Assembly: GCF_000813145.1 (NCBI RefSeq)
Contig: NZ_BAZF01000001.1
Location: 186,001-250,000 of the forward strand
Source: Geobacter sp. OR-1
GTDB lineage: Bacteria; Desulfobacterota; Desulfuromonadia; Geobacterales; DSM-12255
Direction: 5' to 3'
Length of the DNA stretch: 64,000 nt
Shown: positions 14,629-23,756 of the stretch, piece after piece
How positions within the stretch are numbered: the stretch's first letter is position 1
Layout: each line of letters starts with the position of its first letter
The notes under the pieces: generated by a model
The model's database searches: none
What the model was told of the DNA's origin: nothing
What the model saw: the letters and a program-made list of their open reading frames with translations, nothing else
Position numbers and translations under genes: made by a program

Positions 14629-15996
14629 ATGGATCTCTTTTCCTCTGCCACAGAAAATGACACCGTAAGAAACGCCCCGCTGGCCGAGCGGATGCGCCCC
14701 CGTACCCTGGATGAATACGTAGGACAGGAACACCTGCTCGGACCGGGCAAGATGCTCCGGAGCCTGATCGAATCCGACCAGGTGCCGTCTCTGATCCTCT
14801 GGGGGCCACCAGGTTCGGGCAAGACCACCCTTGCCAGGGTGATCGCCAACGCCACCAGTGCCCACTTCATCTTTTTCTCCGCAATCCTTACCGGTGTCAA
14901 GGAGATCCGCGAGGTCCTCAAGGAAGCCGAAGACGAGCTTAAGTACCATGCCAAACGGACCATCCTTTTTGTCGACGAGATCCACCGGTTCAACAAGGCG
15001 CAGCAGGACGCATTCCTGCCGTATGTGGAACGCGGCATCTTCACCATCATTGGTGCAACTACCGAAAATCCTTCATTCGAGGTGATCGCGCCGCTCCTGT
15101 CACGATGCAAGGTTCTGGTTCTCAATCCTCTCAGCGACGCCGAAATCGGTGCGATCCTCCGGCAGGCGCTTGGTGACCCGGAGCGGGGGCTCGGCGCTTC
15201 AGGGGTGACCGCAACCGATGAAGCGCTGGCGTTCATCGCCGCGCAGTCCGGCGGCGATGCCCGCATCGCGCTCAATACCCTGGAAACCGCTGCCCGCCTG
15301 GTCAAAAATGACGGCATTACCCTGGAAACCGCCCGCGAGGCGCTGCAGAAAAAGGCCCTGCTGTACGACAAGGGGGGGGAGGAACATTACAACGTCATCT
15401 CCGCGTTCATAAAGTCGATGCGGGGGAGCGATCCGGATGCGGCCCTGTATTGGCTGGCGCGGATGATCGAGGCCGGCGAGGACCCGATCTTCATACTGCG
15501 CCGGATGGTGATCCTGGCCAGCGAGGATATCGGCAATGCCGATCCGCGGGCACTCCAGGTGGCGGTTTCCGCATTGCAGGGGTTCCAACTGGTGGGGATG
15601 CCGGAGGGGCGGATCATTCTGGGGCAGGCGGTCACCTACCTGGCCACGGCGCCGAAATCCAACGCCTCCTATCTCGGGATAGACGCTGCGCTGGCCGAGG
15701 TCAGAAAGAGCGGCGCACTGCCGGTGCCGCTCCATGTCAGGAACGCTCCGACCAGTCTGATGAAGGAACTGGGGTATCACAAGGGGTACCGGTATGCGCA
15801 TGACTTTCAGGAAGGGTATGCCTTGCAGGAGCATCTGCCGGACCAGCTGCACGGGAGAAGGTTTTACGAGCCGACCGGGCGTGGGTACGAAAAGAACATC
15901 AAGGAGAGGATGGCGTGGCTCAGGAGTCTCGGGGAAAATGCCACGGATGAAGAGTCTTCAGGCAAGCAAGACGCCCCGTCAGCACCGAAGAAGTAA
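14629..15996 (+). CDS. rarA: replication-associated recombination protein A
   Basis: A 455-residue AAA+ ATPase with Walker A GPPGSGKTTLARVIA (about residues 56-70), Walker B ILFVDEIHRFNKAQQD and sensor 1 GATTENPSFEV. The C-terminal MgsA/WRNIP1-type domain contains MIEAGEDPIFILRRMV. It acts at stalled replication forks and interacts with SSB. The length is typical. A short Ser/Lys-rich tail ends the protein. The first GEMM riboswitch lies about 70 bases after its stop, but that element belongs to the next gene. Confidence 0.95.
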   Translation: MDLFSSATENDTVRNAPLAERMRPRTLDEYVGQEHLLGPGKMLRSLIESDQVPSLILWGPPGSGKTTLARVIANATSAHFIFFSAILTGVKEIREVLKEAEDELKYHAKRTILFVDEIHRFNKAQQDAFLPYVERGIFTIIGATTENPSFEVIAPLLSRCKVLVLNPLSDAEIGAILRQALGDPERGLGASGVTATDEALAFIAAQSGGDARIALNTLETAARLVKNDGITLETAREALQKKALLYDKGGEEHYNVISAFIKSMRGSDPDAALYWLARMIEAGEDPIFILRRMVILASEDIGNADPRALQVAVSALQGFQLVGMPEGRIILGQAVTYLATAPKSNASYLGIDAALAEVRKSGALPVPLHVRNAPTSLMKELGYHKGYRYAHDFQEGYALQEHLPDQLHGRRFYEPTGRGYEKNIKERMAWLRSLGENATDEESSGKQDAPSAPKK

Positions 15997-16065
15997 TTTC
16001 TTTCTTGACATGACGGACATTACGGTTTAATGAGAAGCATACTTGCACGAGCACTGAAGCAGCAA

Positions 16066-16152
16066 CAGATATCGATACTACTCAACCATCCGCGAGGATG
16101 GGGCGGAAAGCCTATAGGGTCTCACCGAGACAGCCGGGTTGCCGAAATATCC
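16066..16152 (+). promoter_or_regulatory. GEMM-I cyclic-dinucleotide riboswitch, first of a tandem
   Basis: The aptamer has a closing stem GATAT/ATATC, a P2 hairpin CCATCC-GCGA-GGATGG (GNRA loop), GGAAAGCC in the joining strand, a P3 hairpin GTCTC/GAGAC and the conserved receptor GCCGGGTTGCCGA. This is the GEMM-I architecture. Many Geobacter members (GEMM-Ib) bind 3',3'-cGAMP rather than c-di-GMP. By my hand alignment the base matching Vc2 G20 is A here, the GEMM-Ib signature, but this is tentative. Its 3' part pairs into the following terminator. Confidence 0.85.
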
Positions 16153-16176
16153 ACATTCGGCAGCCCGGCTTTTTTT
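16132..16176 (+). terminator. riboswitch expression-platform terminator 1
   Basis: AGCCGGGTTGCCGAA pairs with TTCGGCAGCCCGGCT (one G-U pair), followed by seven Ts. The left arm is the aptamer's own conserved GCCGGGTTGCCGA strand, so ligand binding should prevent the terminator and turn expression on. Confidence 0.8.
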
Positions 16177-16250
16177 ATGAACTGAAGGGGGTGATAATCG
16201 AAATAGGGTAACTCGGTCTTATTGCACAAGAGATAAAGTCATTTTCACCT

Positions 16251-16335
16251 GATAGACGATAATACTTAACCATCCGCGAGGATGGGGCGGAAAGCCTACT
16301 GGGTCTCACCGAGACAGCCGGGTTGCCGAAATATC
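16251..16335 (+). promoter_or_regulatory. GEMM-I cyclic-dinucleotide riboswitch, second of a tandem
   Basis: This is nearly identical in its core to the first element: P2 CCATCC-GCGA-GGATGG, GGGGCGGAAAGCCTA, GTCTCACCGAGAC, GCCGGGTTGCCGAAATATC. Only the flanks and a few loop bases differ. It lies about 55 bases before the cytochrome ATG. As in copy one, the base I align with Vc2 G20 is A. Confidence 0.85.
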
Positions 16336-16362
16336 ATAATTTTGGCCCCGGCTTATTTATTT
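16316..16362 (+). terminator. riboswitch expression-platform terminator 2
   Basis: AGCCGGGTTGCCGAAA can pair with TTTTGGCCCCGGCT (one G-U pair and a bulge), followed by TTATTTATTT. As in the first unit, the left arm is shared with the aptamer, so the predicted logic is ligand-on. The T-run is interrupted, so this terminator may be weaker. Confidence 0.65.
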
Positions 16363-16390
16363 CAGCACCGGGGCCACGGAGGGTCTATTC

Positions 16391-16984
16391 ATGGTGAGTA
16401 ACAACATCGGAATCAGAAATTGCTTGAAAAAAATAGCGCGGTCGGCAGGAGTAGCAACGCTCCTTTTGATGAGCAGCCTGGAATGCTCCGCCGCCACGGC
16501 AGAAGGGGAAAAACCCGGGTGCGATTATCAGGTCTACCTGGAGGCCCCGTCGGAAAAGGCCGAATACCTGGCCATGAGACAGGAAATGGAGCTTATTGCG
16601 CGGATCAGGATGGAGAATCTTGCCAAAGGTGAAAGTACCTGGACATTTGGATCATCAGACAACCCCAGAGAACTTGACGACAATTCCAAGGAGTGCATAT
16701 CCTGCCATGAACAAAAGGGGCGTAATGCCGCCGACGACATCAAAGACAAGAATCATCCGGGGATGGCGGCCATTTCCGTAACCCACGCGATCGGGACCGA
16801 TTACATCCGTGCCAGCTCGATAATCCCGAACCTGCGCAAGGCCAATGCGCTTCCGTCCAGCATGATTTTAATCAATGGGAAAATCGCCTGCGTAACCTGC
16901 CACAACCCGCTGAACGCCCAACGTTACAACCTGTCGGTTGCAGCTGCCAACGCTTCTCTCTGCTTCACGTGCCACATCCTGTGA
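16391..16984 (+). CDS. exported three-haem c-type cytochrome
   Basis: The 197-residue product has a signal peptide (VATLLLMSSLECSAATA) and three CXXCH haem-binding motifs: CISCH (102-106), CVTCH (167-171) and CFTCH (191-195), the last close to the C-terminus. It is probably a periplasmic or outer-surface electron carrier. ATG 16391 follows GGAGGG. It is controlled by the two riboswitches directly upstream, which fits the known Geobacter regulon of cGAMP-controlled cytochromes in extracellular electron transfer. The haem-rich C-terminal half and haem-free N-terminal half do not match a cytochrome family I can name. Confidence 0.85.
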   Translation: MVSNNIGIRNCLKKIARSAGVATLLLMSSLECSAATAEGEKPGCDYQVYLEAPSEKAEYLAMRQEMELIARIRMENLAKGESTWTFGSSDNPRELDDNSKECISCHEQKGRNAADDIKDKNHPGMAAISVTHAIGTDYIRASSIIPNLRKANALPSSMILINGKIACVTCHNPLNAQRYNLSVAAANASLCFTCHIL

Positions 16985-16991
16985 TGATGCC

Positions 16992-17021
16992 GGACAGGCT
17001 CTCTAAAACGGGAGCCTGTCC
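16992..17021. terminator. convergent hairpin between cytochrome and GGDEF-EAL genes
   Basis: GGACAGGCTC (16992-17001) is perfectly repeated inverted as GAGCCTGTCC (17012-17021). It lies between two convergent genes whose stops are 55 bases apart, so it probably ends transcription from both sides. Flanking T-runs are poor. Confidence 0.6.
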
Positions 17022-17038
17022 ACCGTTTACCGGGCAAG

Positions 17039-19207
17039 TCATTTCGATGTCAGCAGTTCCAGCAGTTTCTCTTCGGGCATCGGTCTGAAAAAGTAGAACC
17101 CCTGGATCTCATCGCAATCACGAGCCTGGAGAAAGGCCAACTGCTCGGAGGTCTCCACCCCCTCGGCAATGATGAACAGGTTGAGACTTCGGGCCAGGGC
17201 AATGATCGCCTCCACTATCGCCCTGTCATCAGGGGTTTCGCAGACATCCTTGATGAACGACCGGTCGATTTTGACCCGGTCGATCGGGAAATTCTTGAGA
17301 TATGCCAGAGAAGAGTAGCCGGTGCCAAAATCGTCGAGGGCGATCCCGACATCGAGTTCCTTGAGACTGAACAGGCTCTTCACGGTCGAATCCGCATTCT
17401 CCATCAGAGATGTCTCGGTAAGCTCCAGCTCCACCAGGTTGGGATTCACGCCGGTTTCCGCCAAAACCTTGGCCACCTGTTCCACAAAATTGGTCTGCCG
17501 GAACTGGATGCCGGAAACGTTCACCGAGATCCGCACCGGCCGGATTCCGGCCTCAGTCCATGCCTTGATCCTGCCGCAGGCGGTCCTGAGCACCCAATCC
17601 CCCAACGCGACGATCAGACCGGACTCTTCAGCCACCGGGATGAACGCGCCGGGCATGGTCCGGCCGAGTTCCGGATGATCCCATCTTACCAGGGCCTCGA
17701 CGGCAACGACCATGCCGGTTTTGACATTTATGATCGGCTGGTACTCCAGATAAAACTCGTTCCGTTCGAGCGCCATCATAAGGTTGGTTTCCAGTGCCAT
17801 CCGCTCATGCGCCTTGCGGTTCATCTCGGGGGAGAAGAAGTTGTACATGTTTCTCCCCCGCTCCTTTGCCGCATACATCGCCATGTCCGCGGAACTGAGA
17901 AGGGTCTGGCCGTTGAGCCCGTCGTCCGGGAATATCGTTATCCCGATACTGGCCGTTGTGGTGACGACCCTGGTACCCAGGTCGTACGGCATGGCAGCCT
18001 GTTCCAGAATGTGCTGGGCAACATGCGCCGCATTCAACTCCTCTCCCATGTAGGAAAGGAGGATGACGAACTCGTCACCCCCCAGCCGGGCAATGGTATC
18101 GGTGCTCCGGATACAGTCGCGCAGCCGGAGCGAAACCTGCACCAGCAGGAGATCGCCATAGGCATGCCCCATGGTGTCGTTGATGAACTTGAACCGGTCG
18201 AGGTCGATGAACATCAGGGCCAGCTTGCCGTTTTCCCTGGCCGAGCGCGCCAGGGCCTGATCGAGGCGGTCCTGCAGCAGCTGCCGGTTGGGGAGGCCGG
18301 TGAGGACATCGTAATAGGCTAGTCTCCTGATCTGTTCCTCAGACTTCTTCTTGTCCGTAACATCCTCTATCAGAGTGGCAAAACTGTCCCGGCCCGGGAA
18401 AAAGATCGAAATATTGAGCACCCTTGTTATCGACTCCAGCTGGTACTCGAACGAGAACGTTTCGGAACGCCCGGCAGCGGCAATGATATCCGGCAGATGG
18501 GCGTTGATCTTTTCCCCGAAAATCGCAGCGCCATCGCTCCCTATGGCATGGTCCCGCTTGACTCCCAGAATCAGTTCCGCCGCCGCATTCATGTCAATTA
18601 CCGTGAAGGCAGCATTGCCCGGTTCGATCCTGTGCAGGGCAACCCCTTCGTTCATCGATTCATACAGCGAGCGGTAGCGGGCTTCGCTTTCCTGCATAGA
18701 AGAGTAGGCATTCCTGACTGCGCGCAGCGGGACCGTCCGGACCGTTATGAAGACAACGACTCCCAGGGCCATCGAGACCATGGCCAGGATCACGGTCTGG
18801 GAGAGAATCGGATACAGCGACCGGCAGATCTCCACCCTGCCGACCATCTGCCCGGCGTCGTAAATATCGTGGCTCATGCTGGCAATCGGGGGAAGGAGCC
18901 GGTCCACGCTTTCGGCAATCACATTTCCGGAGAGGTCGATAATCCGGCGCTGTTCCGGGATGTTCTGCAACGGGCGCAGTTCCAGCAGTTCGGCAAGGCG
19001 GACCTGTTCGAACTTCCACATACCCGGGTTGTCACTGACAATCCTGCTGATAGTTCTGGAACTGAGATCGGCCTGAGCATCGAGGCTCCCCAGCAGAAAC
19101 TGATAAGAAACCGCAAAATGCCCCAACGGGATGATGATGGCGACAAATGCCGCAAATACGCCGGCAATGATTGAAGTAACCCGAACTATGGAGCGGGGGT
19201 TTTTCAC
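17039..19207 (-). CDS. membrane GGDEF-EAL protein with periplasmic sensor and PAS-like region
   Basis: 722 residues from GTG 19207. One N-terminal helix, a periplasmic segment of about 100 residues and a second helix (LAMVSMALGVVVFITV) are followed by a PAS-like domain, GGDEF (site RLGGDEF) and EAL (EALVRW, DDFGTGYSS, AEGVET). All key GGDEF and EAL motifs are intact, so either c-di-GMP synthesis or breakdown is possible. The residue diagnostic for Hypr enzymes is Asp (GHAYGDLLL), so cGAMP synthesis is not expected. Its start overlaps the stop of a periplasmic binding-protein gene (GTGA), suggesting that the binding protein feeds its periplasmic sensor. Confidence 0.9.
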   Translation of the reverse strand: MKNPRSIVRVTSIIAGVFAAFVAIIIPLGHFAVSYQFLLGSLDAQADLSSRTISRIVSDNPGMWKFEQVRLAELLELRPLQNIPEQRRIIDLSGNVIAESVDRLLPPIASMSHDIYDAGQMVGRVEICRSLYPILSQTVILAMVSMALGVVVFITVRTVPLRAVRNAYSSMQESEARYRSLYESMNEGVALHRIEPGNAAFTVIDMNAAAELILGVKRDHAIGSDGAAIFGEKINAHLPDIIAAAGRSETFSFEYQLESITRVLNISIFFPGRDSFATLIEDVTDKKKSEEQIRRLAYYDVLTGLPNRQLLQDRLDQALARSARENGKLALMFIDLDRFKFINDTMGHAYGDLLLVQVSLRLRDCIRSTDTIARLGGDEFVILLSYMGEELNAAHVAQHILEQAAMPYDLGTRVVTTTASIGITIFPDDGLNGQTLLSSADMAMYAAKERGRNMYNFFSPEMNRKAHERMALETNLMMALERNEFYLEYQPIINVKTGMVVAVEALVRWDHPELGRTMPGAFIPVAEESGLIVALGDWVLRTACGRIKAWTEAGIRPVRISVNVSGIQFRQTNFVEQVAKVLAETGVNPNLVELELTETSLMENADSTVKSLFSLKELDVGIALDDFGTGYSSLAYLKNFPIDRVKIDRSFIKDVCETPDDRAIVEAIIALARSLNLFIIAEGVETSEQLAFLQARDCDEIQGFYFFRPMPEEKLLELLTSK

Positions 19208-20034
19208 TTTGCTCCCTTTACCGAAGGATCAAGAAGTACGCCGGACTTTTCCGCAATGGCCCGTCCCTTGGCCGAGTAGACAAATGCGAGGAATTTTGCC
19301 GCTGCCGCAGAGGTCCGGGAAGTTGTGATAAACCGTATCTCTTTGGCCAGGGGATAACTGCCGGCGGCAAGAGCCGTAGTGCTTGCCCTGGTTCCGTTAA
19401 AGGAGAGCGGGTTGAGCCTGGGTTTGGTCACCAGCATTGTGCTGAGAGAGGCAGCACCGAGCGCCCCGGATGTTTTCGCAACGGTTTCGACCAGATCGGG
19501 ATCTGTAACGGCGATTACCATCCCTCTCCGCTTCGTGGCCGCGCTGACTGCGGCATCGAGGCCGCTGGACAGTCCCCGGATGATCTGCGTGTCAATATCC
19601 CCCTCGGGCCTGAGGATGAGTCGAAGCGGCTTGCCGTCGGGCCAGGTGATCGTATTCCCCTTATAGATATCTTTCAGCTCCTGCAAGGTGATGTTGTCCT
19701 TTTTCACATCCATGTTGGTCACGAACAGCAGCGGCGTTTTGCCGTATTCGCGGCCAACTGCTCCCTGGTGGGCCTCCTCGGGCTTCAGGGGCTTGCTGCT
19801 GACAACTATGTCCAGAACACCCGCCAGCAGGGCCTTGATAGCACCAGAGCTGCCAAGCGGCTTGGCCATCCGTATTTCGACCTTTGGATTAGCCTTCCGG
19901 TAGGCGGCGACAATAGGCGTCATCATGTCCAGCGCGCTCCCTGACCCGTTGATCCGAATGACATCCGCAGCTTCCGCGGTTCGGAACGCCCCGAAGATCA
20001 ATATTACTGTCAGTATCGCTCTTATCACCGTCAT
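19204..20034 (-). CDS. PstS-like periplasmic substrate-binding protein
   Basis: 276 residues with a signal peptide (ILTVILIFGAFRTAEAA) and the PstS/phosphate-binding-like beginning IRINGSGSALDMMTPIVAAY. Later come GSSGAIKALLAGVLDIVVSS and LKDIYKGNTITWPDGKPL, the pattern of PBP-like domains of the PstS family. No ABC permease genes are nearby. Instead its stop overlaps the start of a GGDEF-EAL gene by 4 bases, so it probably works as the periplasmic half of a signalling pair. Ligand (phosphate or another oxyanion) is inferred only from the family. Confidence 0.8.
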   Translation of the reverse strand: MTVIRAILTVILIFGAFRTAEAADVIRINGSGSALDMMTPIVAAYRKANPKVEIRMAKPLGSSGAIKALLAGVLDIVVSSKPLKPEEAHQGAVGREYGKTPLLFVTNMDVKKDNITLQELKDIYKGNTITWPDGKPLRLILRPEGDIDTQIIRGLSSGLDAAVSAATKRRGMVIAVTDPDLVETVAKTSGALGAASLSTMLVTKPRLNPLSFNGTRASTTALAAGSYPLAKEIRFITTSRTSAAAAKFLAFVYSAKGRAIAEKSGVLLDPSVKGAK

Positions 20035-20167
20035 ATCAACCTCGTTATAAAGATTTTTTCATAACATATTTCATATCGGTATCTTAGTGGGAAAATTGAA
20101 CGGTTGCAATCAGCGCGGTTGCCGGTAAAATCCTCATCAGGTTTGCATCCGTTTACAGGGGGGAAGA

Positions 20168-21127
20168 ATGAAAAAGATCGGAATACTTACCAGCGGCGGC
20201 GACTGCTCGGGGATGAACGCCTGCATCAGGAGCGCGGTGCGGACCGCAATCCGGATGAATATCGATATTGTCGGTTTTCGCAAGGGATATCTGGGGCTCA
20301 TGAAGGGGGACTGTATCCCTCTGGACACCAAGGCGGTCTCGGGCATCCTGCACCGTGGGGGAACATTCCTCCAGTCGGCCCGCTCTCTGGAATTCAAGAC
20401 CCCCGAAGGACAGCAGCAGGCGCTTGACAACCTGAAGGCGCTCGAAGTGGACGGACTGGTGGTTCTCGGCGGCGACGGCTCGCTGACTGGAGCGCTGGCC
20501 CTGAGCAGGAAAGGGCTCCCGGTGGTCGGGATTCCTGCCAGCATCGATAACGACATCCCCTATACCGACATGTCCCTGGGTGTTGATACTGCCCTGAACA
20601 ACATATTGTACGCAGTCGACTGCATCAAGGACACCGCCAGCTCCCATGCCCGGGCCTTCGTGATCGAGGTGATGGGGAGGCACTCGGGCTACCTGGCCAG
20701 CATTGCCGCCATAGCTACCGGCGCCGAGTTTGCCCTGGTCCCGGAAAGGGAATTCGACCTGTCCGATATCTGTCAGCAGTTGCGGGCCAGGTACGAAGAG
20801 GGGCGGGATAATGCCATCATCATCCTTGCCGAGGGGGCGGGCAAGGCCCAGGATATTGCCGACGCGGTCAAGGATGCCGTGGGGTTCGAGACGCGGGTTA
20901 CGGTACTGGGACACTACCAGCGCGGCGGTGCACCGACGGTCTTCGACCGGCTCATTGCGAGCAGGTTCGGCAAAAAAGCGGTTGAGCTGCTGGTCGCGGG
21001 CCAGCACGGCATGATGGTCGGGCTTTCCTGCAACACCGTCCTGGCGGTGCCGATCGAGGACGTGATCAAGGGGGAAAAGCGCCCCCAGGACGAAATGCTG
21101 CGGCTGGCAGAGGTGTTGGGGATATAA
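20168..21127 (+). CDS. pfkA: ATP-dependent 6-phosphofructokinase
   Basis: 319 residues. It shows the substrate loop GILTSGGDCSGMNA at the N-terminus, the phosphate-donor motif GGDGSLTGA, the catalytic PASIDNDI (Asp as base) and the MGRHSGYLA helix. Gly in GGDGS and Ala rather than Lys before SIDND point to ATP rather than pyrophosphate as donor. It phosphorylates fructose-6-phosphate in glycolysis. A GGGGGA ribosome binding site precedes ATG 20168. Monocistronic, divergent from the PstS-like gene. Confidence 0.93.
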   Translation: MKKIGILTSGGDCSGMNACIRSAVRTAIRMNIDIVGFRKGYLGLMKGDCIPLDTKAVSGILHRGGTFLQSARSLEFKTPEGQQQALDNLKALEVDGLVVLGGDGSLTGALALSRKGLPVVGIPASIDNDIPYTDMSLGVDTALNNILYAVDCIKDTASSHARAFVIEVMGRHSGYLASIAAIATGAEFALVPEREFDLSDICQQLRARYEEGRDNAIIILAEGAGKAQDIADAVKDAVGFETRVTVLGHYQRGGAPTVFDRLIASRFGKKAVELLVAGQHGMMVGLSCNTVLAVPIEDVIKGEKRPQDEMLRLAEVLGI

Positions 21128-21454
21128 GCGCCCCCTTACACCTTGCCCGTTCCCGATTGGAGACTCGCGGCATTTGATAGAGTCATGGCAAAAGCAATGG
21201 ATCGGATTTTTCCTCACCTGGTGAGTTGCCTCGCTTCAGGACCTGGGACGACATCGGCAAACGATAGCTGAAGCCTTTACCGCAATCACAAGCTCAAGAT
21301 CGAATTCAAGTTACCGGCTGATTGGGAAAAATGTCGATGCCCCTCCCACTCGTCCAGCCCCTACCCCCCTGCCACAACATTTGCATTATTTAATCTTGGT
21401 AGTATTCTACACATATAAGCCATACCTGCATATCCCCACCCATGGAGACTGTTT
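21128..21454. other. intergenic region, no gene seen
   Basis: 327 bases between pfkA and the chemoreceptor gene. No frame with a plausible start, no clear terminator hairpin with T-run and no recognisable riboswitch. A GGAG 8 bases before the chemoreceptor ATG is the only clear signal. The chemoreceptor promoter presumably lies in the AT-richer last 90 bases. Confidence 0.4.
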
Positions 21455-23566
21455 ATGCCCCTCAAGCGTTACAGAGACTGGAACATCATGCCCAAGATCA
21501 TGGCCATCCCGGTCGTTACGGCAATTGTGATTATGGTGTGCGTGGAGCTGCTGGCCATTCCGTTTATCGAAAATAAGATCCTGGAAGGAAACCAGAAAGC
21601 CATCCGGCACATTGTTGAACTGGGCATGGGCATCGTTGAGTGGCACGACGCAGAGGCCAGGTCCGGCAGGATGACCCTGGAAACCGCCCAGAAGAGTGCG
21701 GCAAGCAGCATATCAAGGATGCGGTATGAGCAGAAGGAGTACCTCTGGATCAACGACCCATCCACACCGATTCCCACGATGATCATGCATCCCACAGTGC
21801 CAAGCCTTGACGGAAGGAAGCTGGACGATCCGAGGTTCAACAAGGCAACGGGCATGTGTGAGGGGTTGACCGGCCCGTTCCGGAAACTGGACAACAAGAA
21901 TCTGTTTGTCGCCTTCAACGAGGTCTGCTCACGTATGGGGCACGGTTTCGTAATCTACGAATGGCCGAAACCGCAAGCAAGCGGCGGTGTGACCAATGAG
22001 CCGTTCAAGAAGATTTCTTATGTGAAGCAGTACAAACCATGGGGGTGGGTCCTGGGCAGCGGCGTCTATGTGGACTACATCACGGAAGAAGTGGCTGCGG
22101 TCCGATGGCGGGTATACGGCGCCACCGCTGTCATGCTGCTGTTTATGCTTGCGCTGGCCGCATCCGTGGGAGTCGGCATCACCAGACCCCTGAATGCGGT
22201 TATCAAGCAACTGAAGGACATGACGGCCGGTCACGCAGACCTGACGCAACGTATCGAAACCTCGCGGCACGATGAATCGGGGGTCTTGGCGGGGGTCTTC
22301 AATGGCTTCCTCGACAACCTCCAACAGGTCATCGGAGCGATCCGCAACAGTGCCAGCAACGTGGCGCAAGCGTCGTTCGACATCAAGCAGCGCGCCGGAG
22401 AGATGGCACACAGCTCCGAGCAGGTCGCCGCAAACGCCGCAGCCATTGCCACTGCTGGCGAGGAGATGGCCGCCACCGCTACGGTCATCGCCAACAACTG
22501 CGTTTCAGCGGCGGATGCCTCCGAATTGACCACCACCTTTTCCAACGAGGGTGTCTCGGTGGTGCAGCACACGATCTCCGTCATGAATCAGATTTCCGAG
22601 CAGGTCCATGCCACGGCGGCCACGGTGGCTAACCTGGGGGCTAAGTCCGACCAGATCGGCGACATCATCGGCACCATCCAGGATATCGCCGACCAGACGA
22701 ACCTTTTGGCCCTCAATGCAGCCATCGAGGCCGCACGTGCCGGGGAGCAGGGGCGGGGCTTCGCGGTGGTGGCCGACGAGGTGCGCGCCCTGGCGGAGCG
22801 AACTACCAAAGCCACCAAGGAGATAACCGCCATGATTACGGCCATCCGTGAGGAGACCTGTGAAGCGGTGGAGACCATGAACCAGGGGGTCCACCGGGTG
22901 GAGGAAGGTACCCAGGAGGCGTCACGGTCGGGGGCGTCGCTTGAGCAGATCCGCAGCCAGGTGGAACAGGTGACGAGCCAGATCAACCAGATTGCCACAG
23001 CAGCGGCAGAGCAAACCACCACGACAAATGAGATCAGTTCAAGCATTGAGTGCATCACGAATGAAGCCACCAAGGAATGCGGCCAGGCGGGCGGCATGGC
23101 AGACGCCGCCGCTCAACTCAACCGTCTGGCAGAGGAGATGATCAGTTCTGTCAACCGGTTCCAGACCATAATCAAATGGAACAACTGGATGACGGTCCAG
23201 GTTTCCAGTTTCGATGAAGCCCACAAGAAGCTGATCGGCATGATCGGCCAATTGAACGATGCCCTCCAGCACGGCAAGACGGAAGCGGTGATCCAGGAGA
23301 TACTCCAGGCGCTGGCCGCTTACTGCAAGGAACACTTCGCCGAGGAGGAGCGTCTCATGGAGAAACACGGCTATCCCACGTTCCAGGAACACAAACAGGT
23401 GCACGACACCTTCATCAGCAAGGTGGGCGAGGTGATCCGGGACTATCACGAGCACAAGATATCCCCATCCCAGATCATGAACCTGCTCAGCGATTGGCTC
23501 ATGACCCATATCCTCAAGACCGACAAGAAGTACGGCGACTTCTTCAACGCAAAGGGAGTTGCATAA
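21455..23566 (+). CDS. chemoreceptor (sCache-HAMP-MCP) with C-terminal hemerythrin
   Basis: 703 residues. After one membrane helix there is a periplasmic single-Cache domain ([20 protein letters not shown], then [12 protein letters not shown]), a second helix and a HAMP. The MCP signalling hairpin has its tip at [21 protein letters not shown]. The last 130 residues are a hemerythrin domain ([51 protein letters not shown]). It should report both a small periplasmic ligand and oxygen or redox to CheA, as in DcrH-type receptors. The hemerythrin occupies the place where a CheR-binding pentapeptide often sits. A GGAG site precedes ATG 21455. Confidence 0.93.
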   Translation: MPLKRYRDWNIMPKIMAIPVVTAIVIMVCVELLAIPFIENKILEGNQKAIRHIVELGMGIVEWHDAEARSGRMTLETAQKSAASSISRMRYEQKEYLWINDPSTPIPTMIMHPTVPSLDGRKLDDPRFNKATGMCEGLTGPFRKLDNKNLFVAFNEVCSRMGHGFVIYEWPKPQASGGVTNEPFKKISYVKQYKPWGWVLGSGVYVDYITEEVAAVRWRVYGATAVMLLFMLALAASVGVGITRPLNAVIKQLKDMTAGHADLTQRIETSRHDESGVLAGVFNGFLDNLQQVIGAIRNSASNVAQASFDIKQRAGEMAHSSEQVAANAAAIATAGEEMAATATVIANNCVSAADASELTTTFSNEGVSVVQHTISVMNQISEQVHATAATVANLGAKSDQIGDIIGTIQDIADQTNLLALNAAIEAARAGEQGRGFAVVADEVRALAERTTKATKEITAMITAIREETCEAVETMNQGVHRVEEGTQEASRSGASLEQIRSQVEQVTSQINQIATAAAEQTTTTNEISSSIECITNEATKECGQAGGMADAAAQLNRLAEEMISSVNRFQTIIKWNNWMTVQVSSFDEAHKKLIGMIGQLNDALQHGKTEAVIQEILQALAAYCKEHFAEEERLMEKHGYPTFQEHKQVHDTFISKVGEVIRDYHEHKISPSQIMNLLSDWLMTHILKTDKKYGDFFNAKGVA

Positions 23567-23591
23567 GGTCCGCGCCGGCGTGGAGTCTTAC

Positions 23592-23634
23592 GACACAGGC
23601 ACCTGCAACTCATTGCCGGTGCCTGTCTTTTTTT
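23592..23634 (+). terminator. rho-independent terminator after the chemoreceptor
   Basis: ACAGGCACC pairs with GGTGCCTGT around a 14-base loop and is followed by CTTTTTTTC. It lies 30 bases after the chemoreceptor stop. A classic intrinsic terminator. Confidence 0.85.
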
Positions 23635-23756
23635 CCGTGGAGCCAGACAACTTGCATGAAACAGATGTAAATCACACCAGCCATCAGGAAGATCCACAAG
23701 AGAGCCCAGCATGGCCAGTGAACCAGCAAAAATAACAGGGGATTTTGTCAGGCAGG

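Noticed and set aside
12974-14809. 611-residue open frame on the minus strand
   Set aside because: Antisense to glgP and rarA, which are unmistakable; the frame is open only because of GC-rich codon use in the real genes.
17039-19207. Considered whether the GGDEF proteins (5768-7351 and 17039-19207) could be Hypr-type cGAMP synthases feeding the riboswitches
   Set aside because: Both keep Asp at the position that is Ser in Hypr enzymes (GHQVGDEVL, GHAYGDLLL), so c-di-GMP chemistry is expected.
20168-21127. Considered pyrophosphate-dependent phosphofructokinase
   Set aside because: The donor motif is GGDGS (not GGDD) and PASIDND lacks the Lys of PPi enzymes, so ATP dependence is more likely.
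392-21281. The 15-mer GCTGAAGCCTTTACC occurs at 392-406 and again at 21267-21281
   Set aside because: About four shared 15-mers are expected by chance in 64 kb on both strands, and the flanks show no further similarity.
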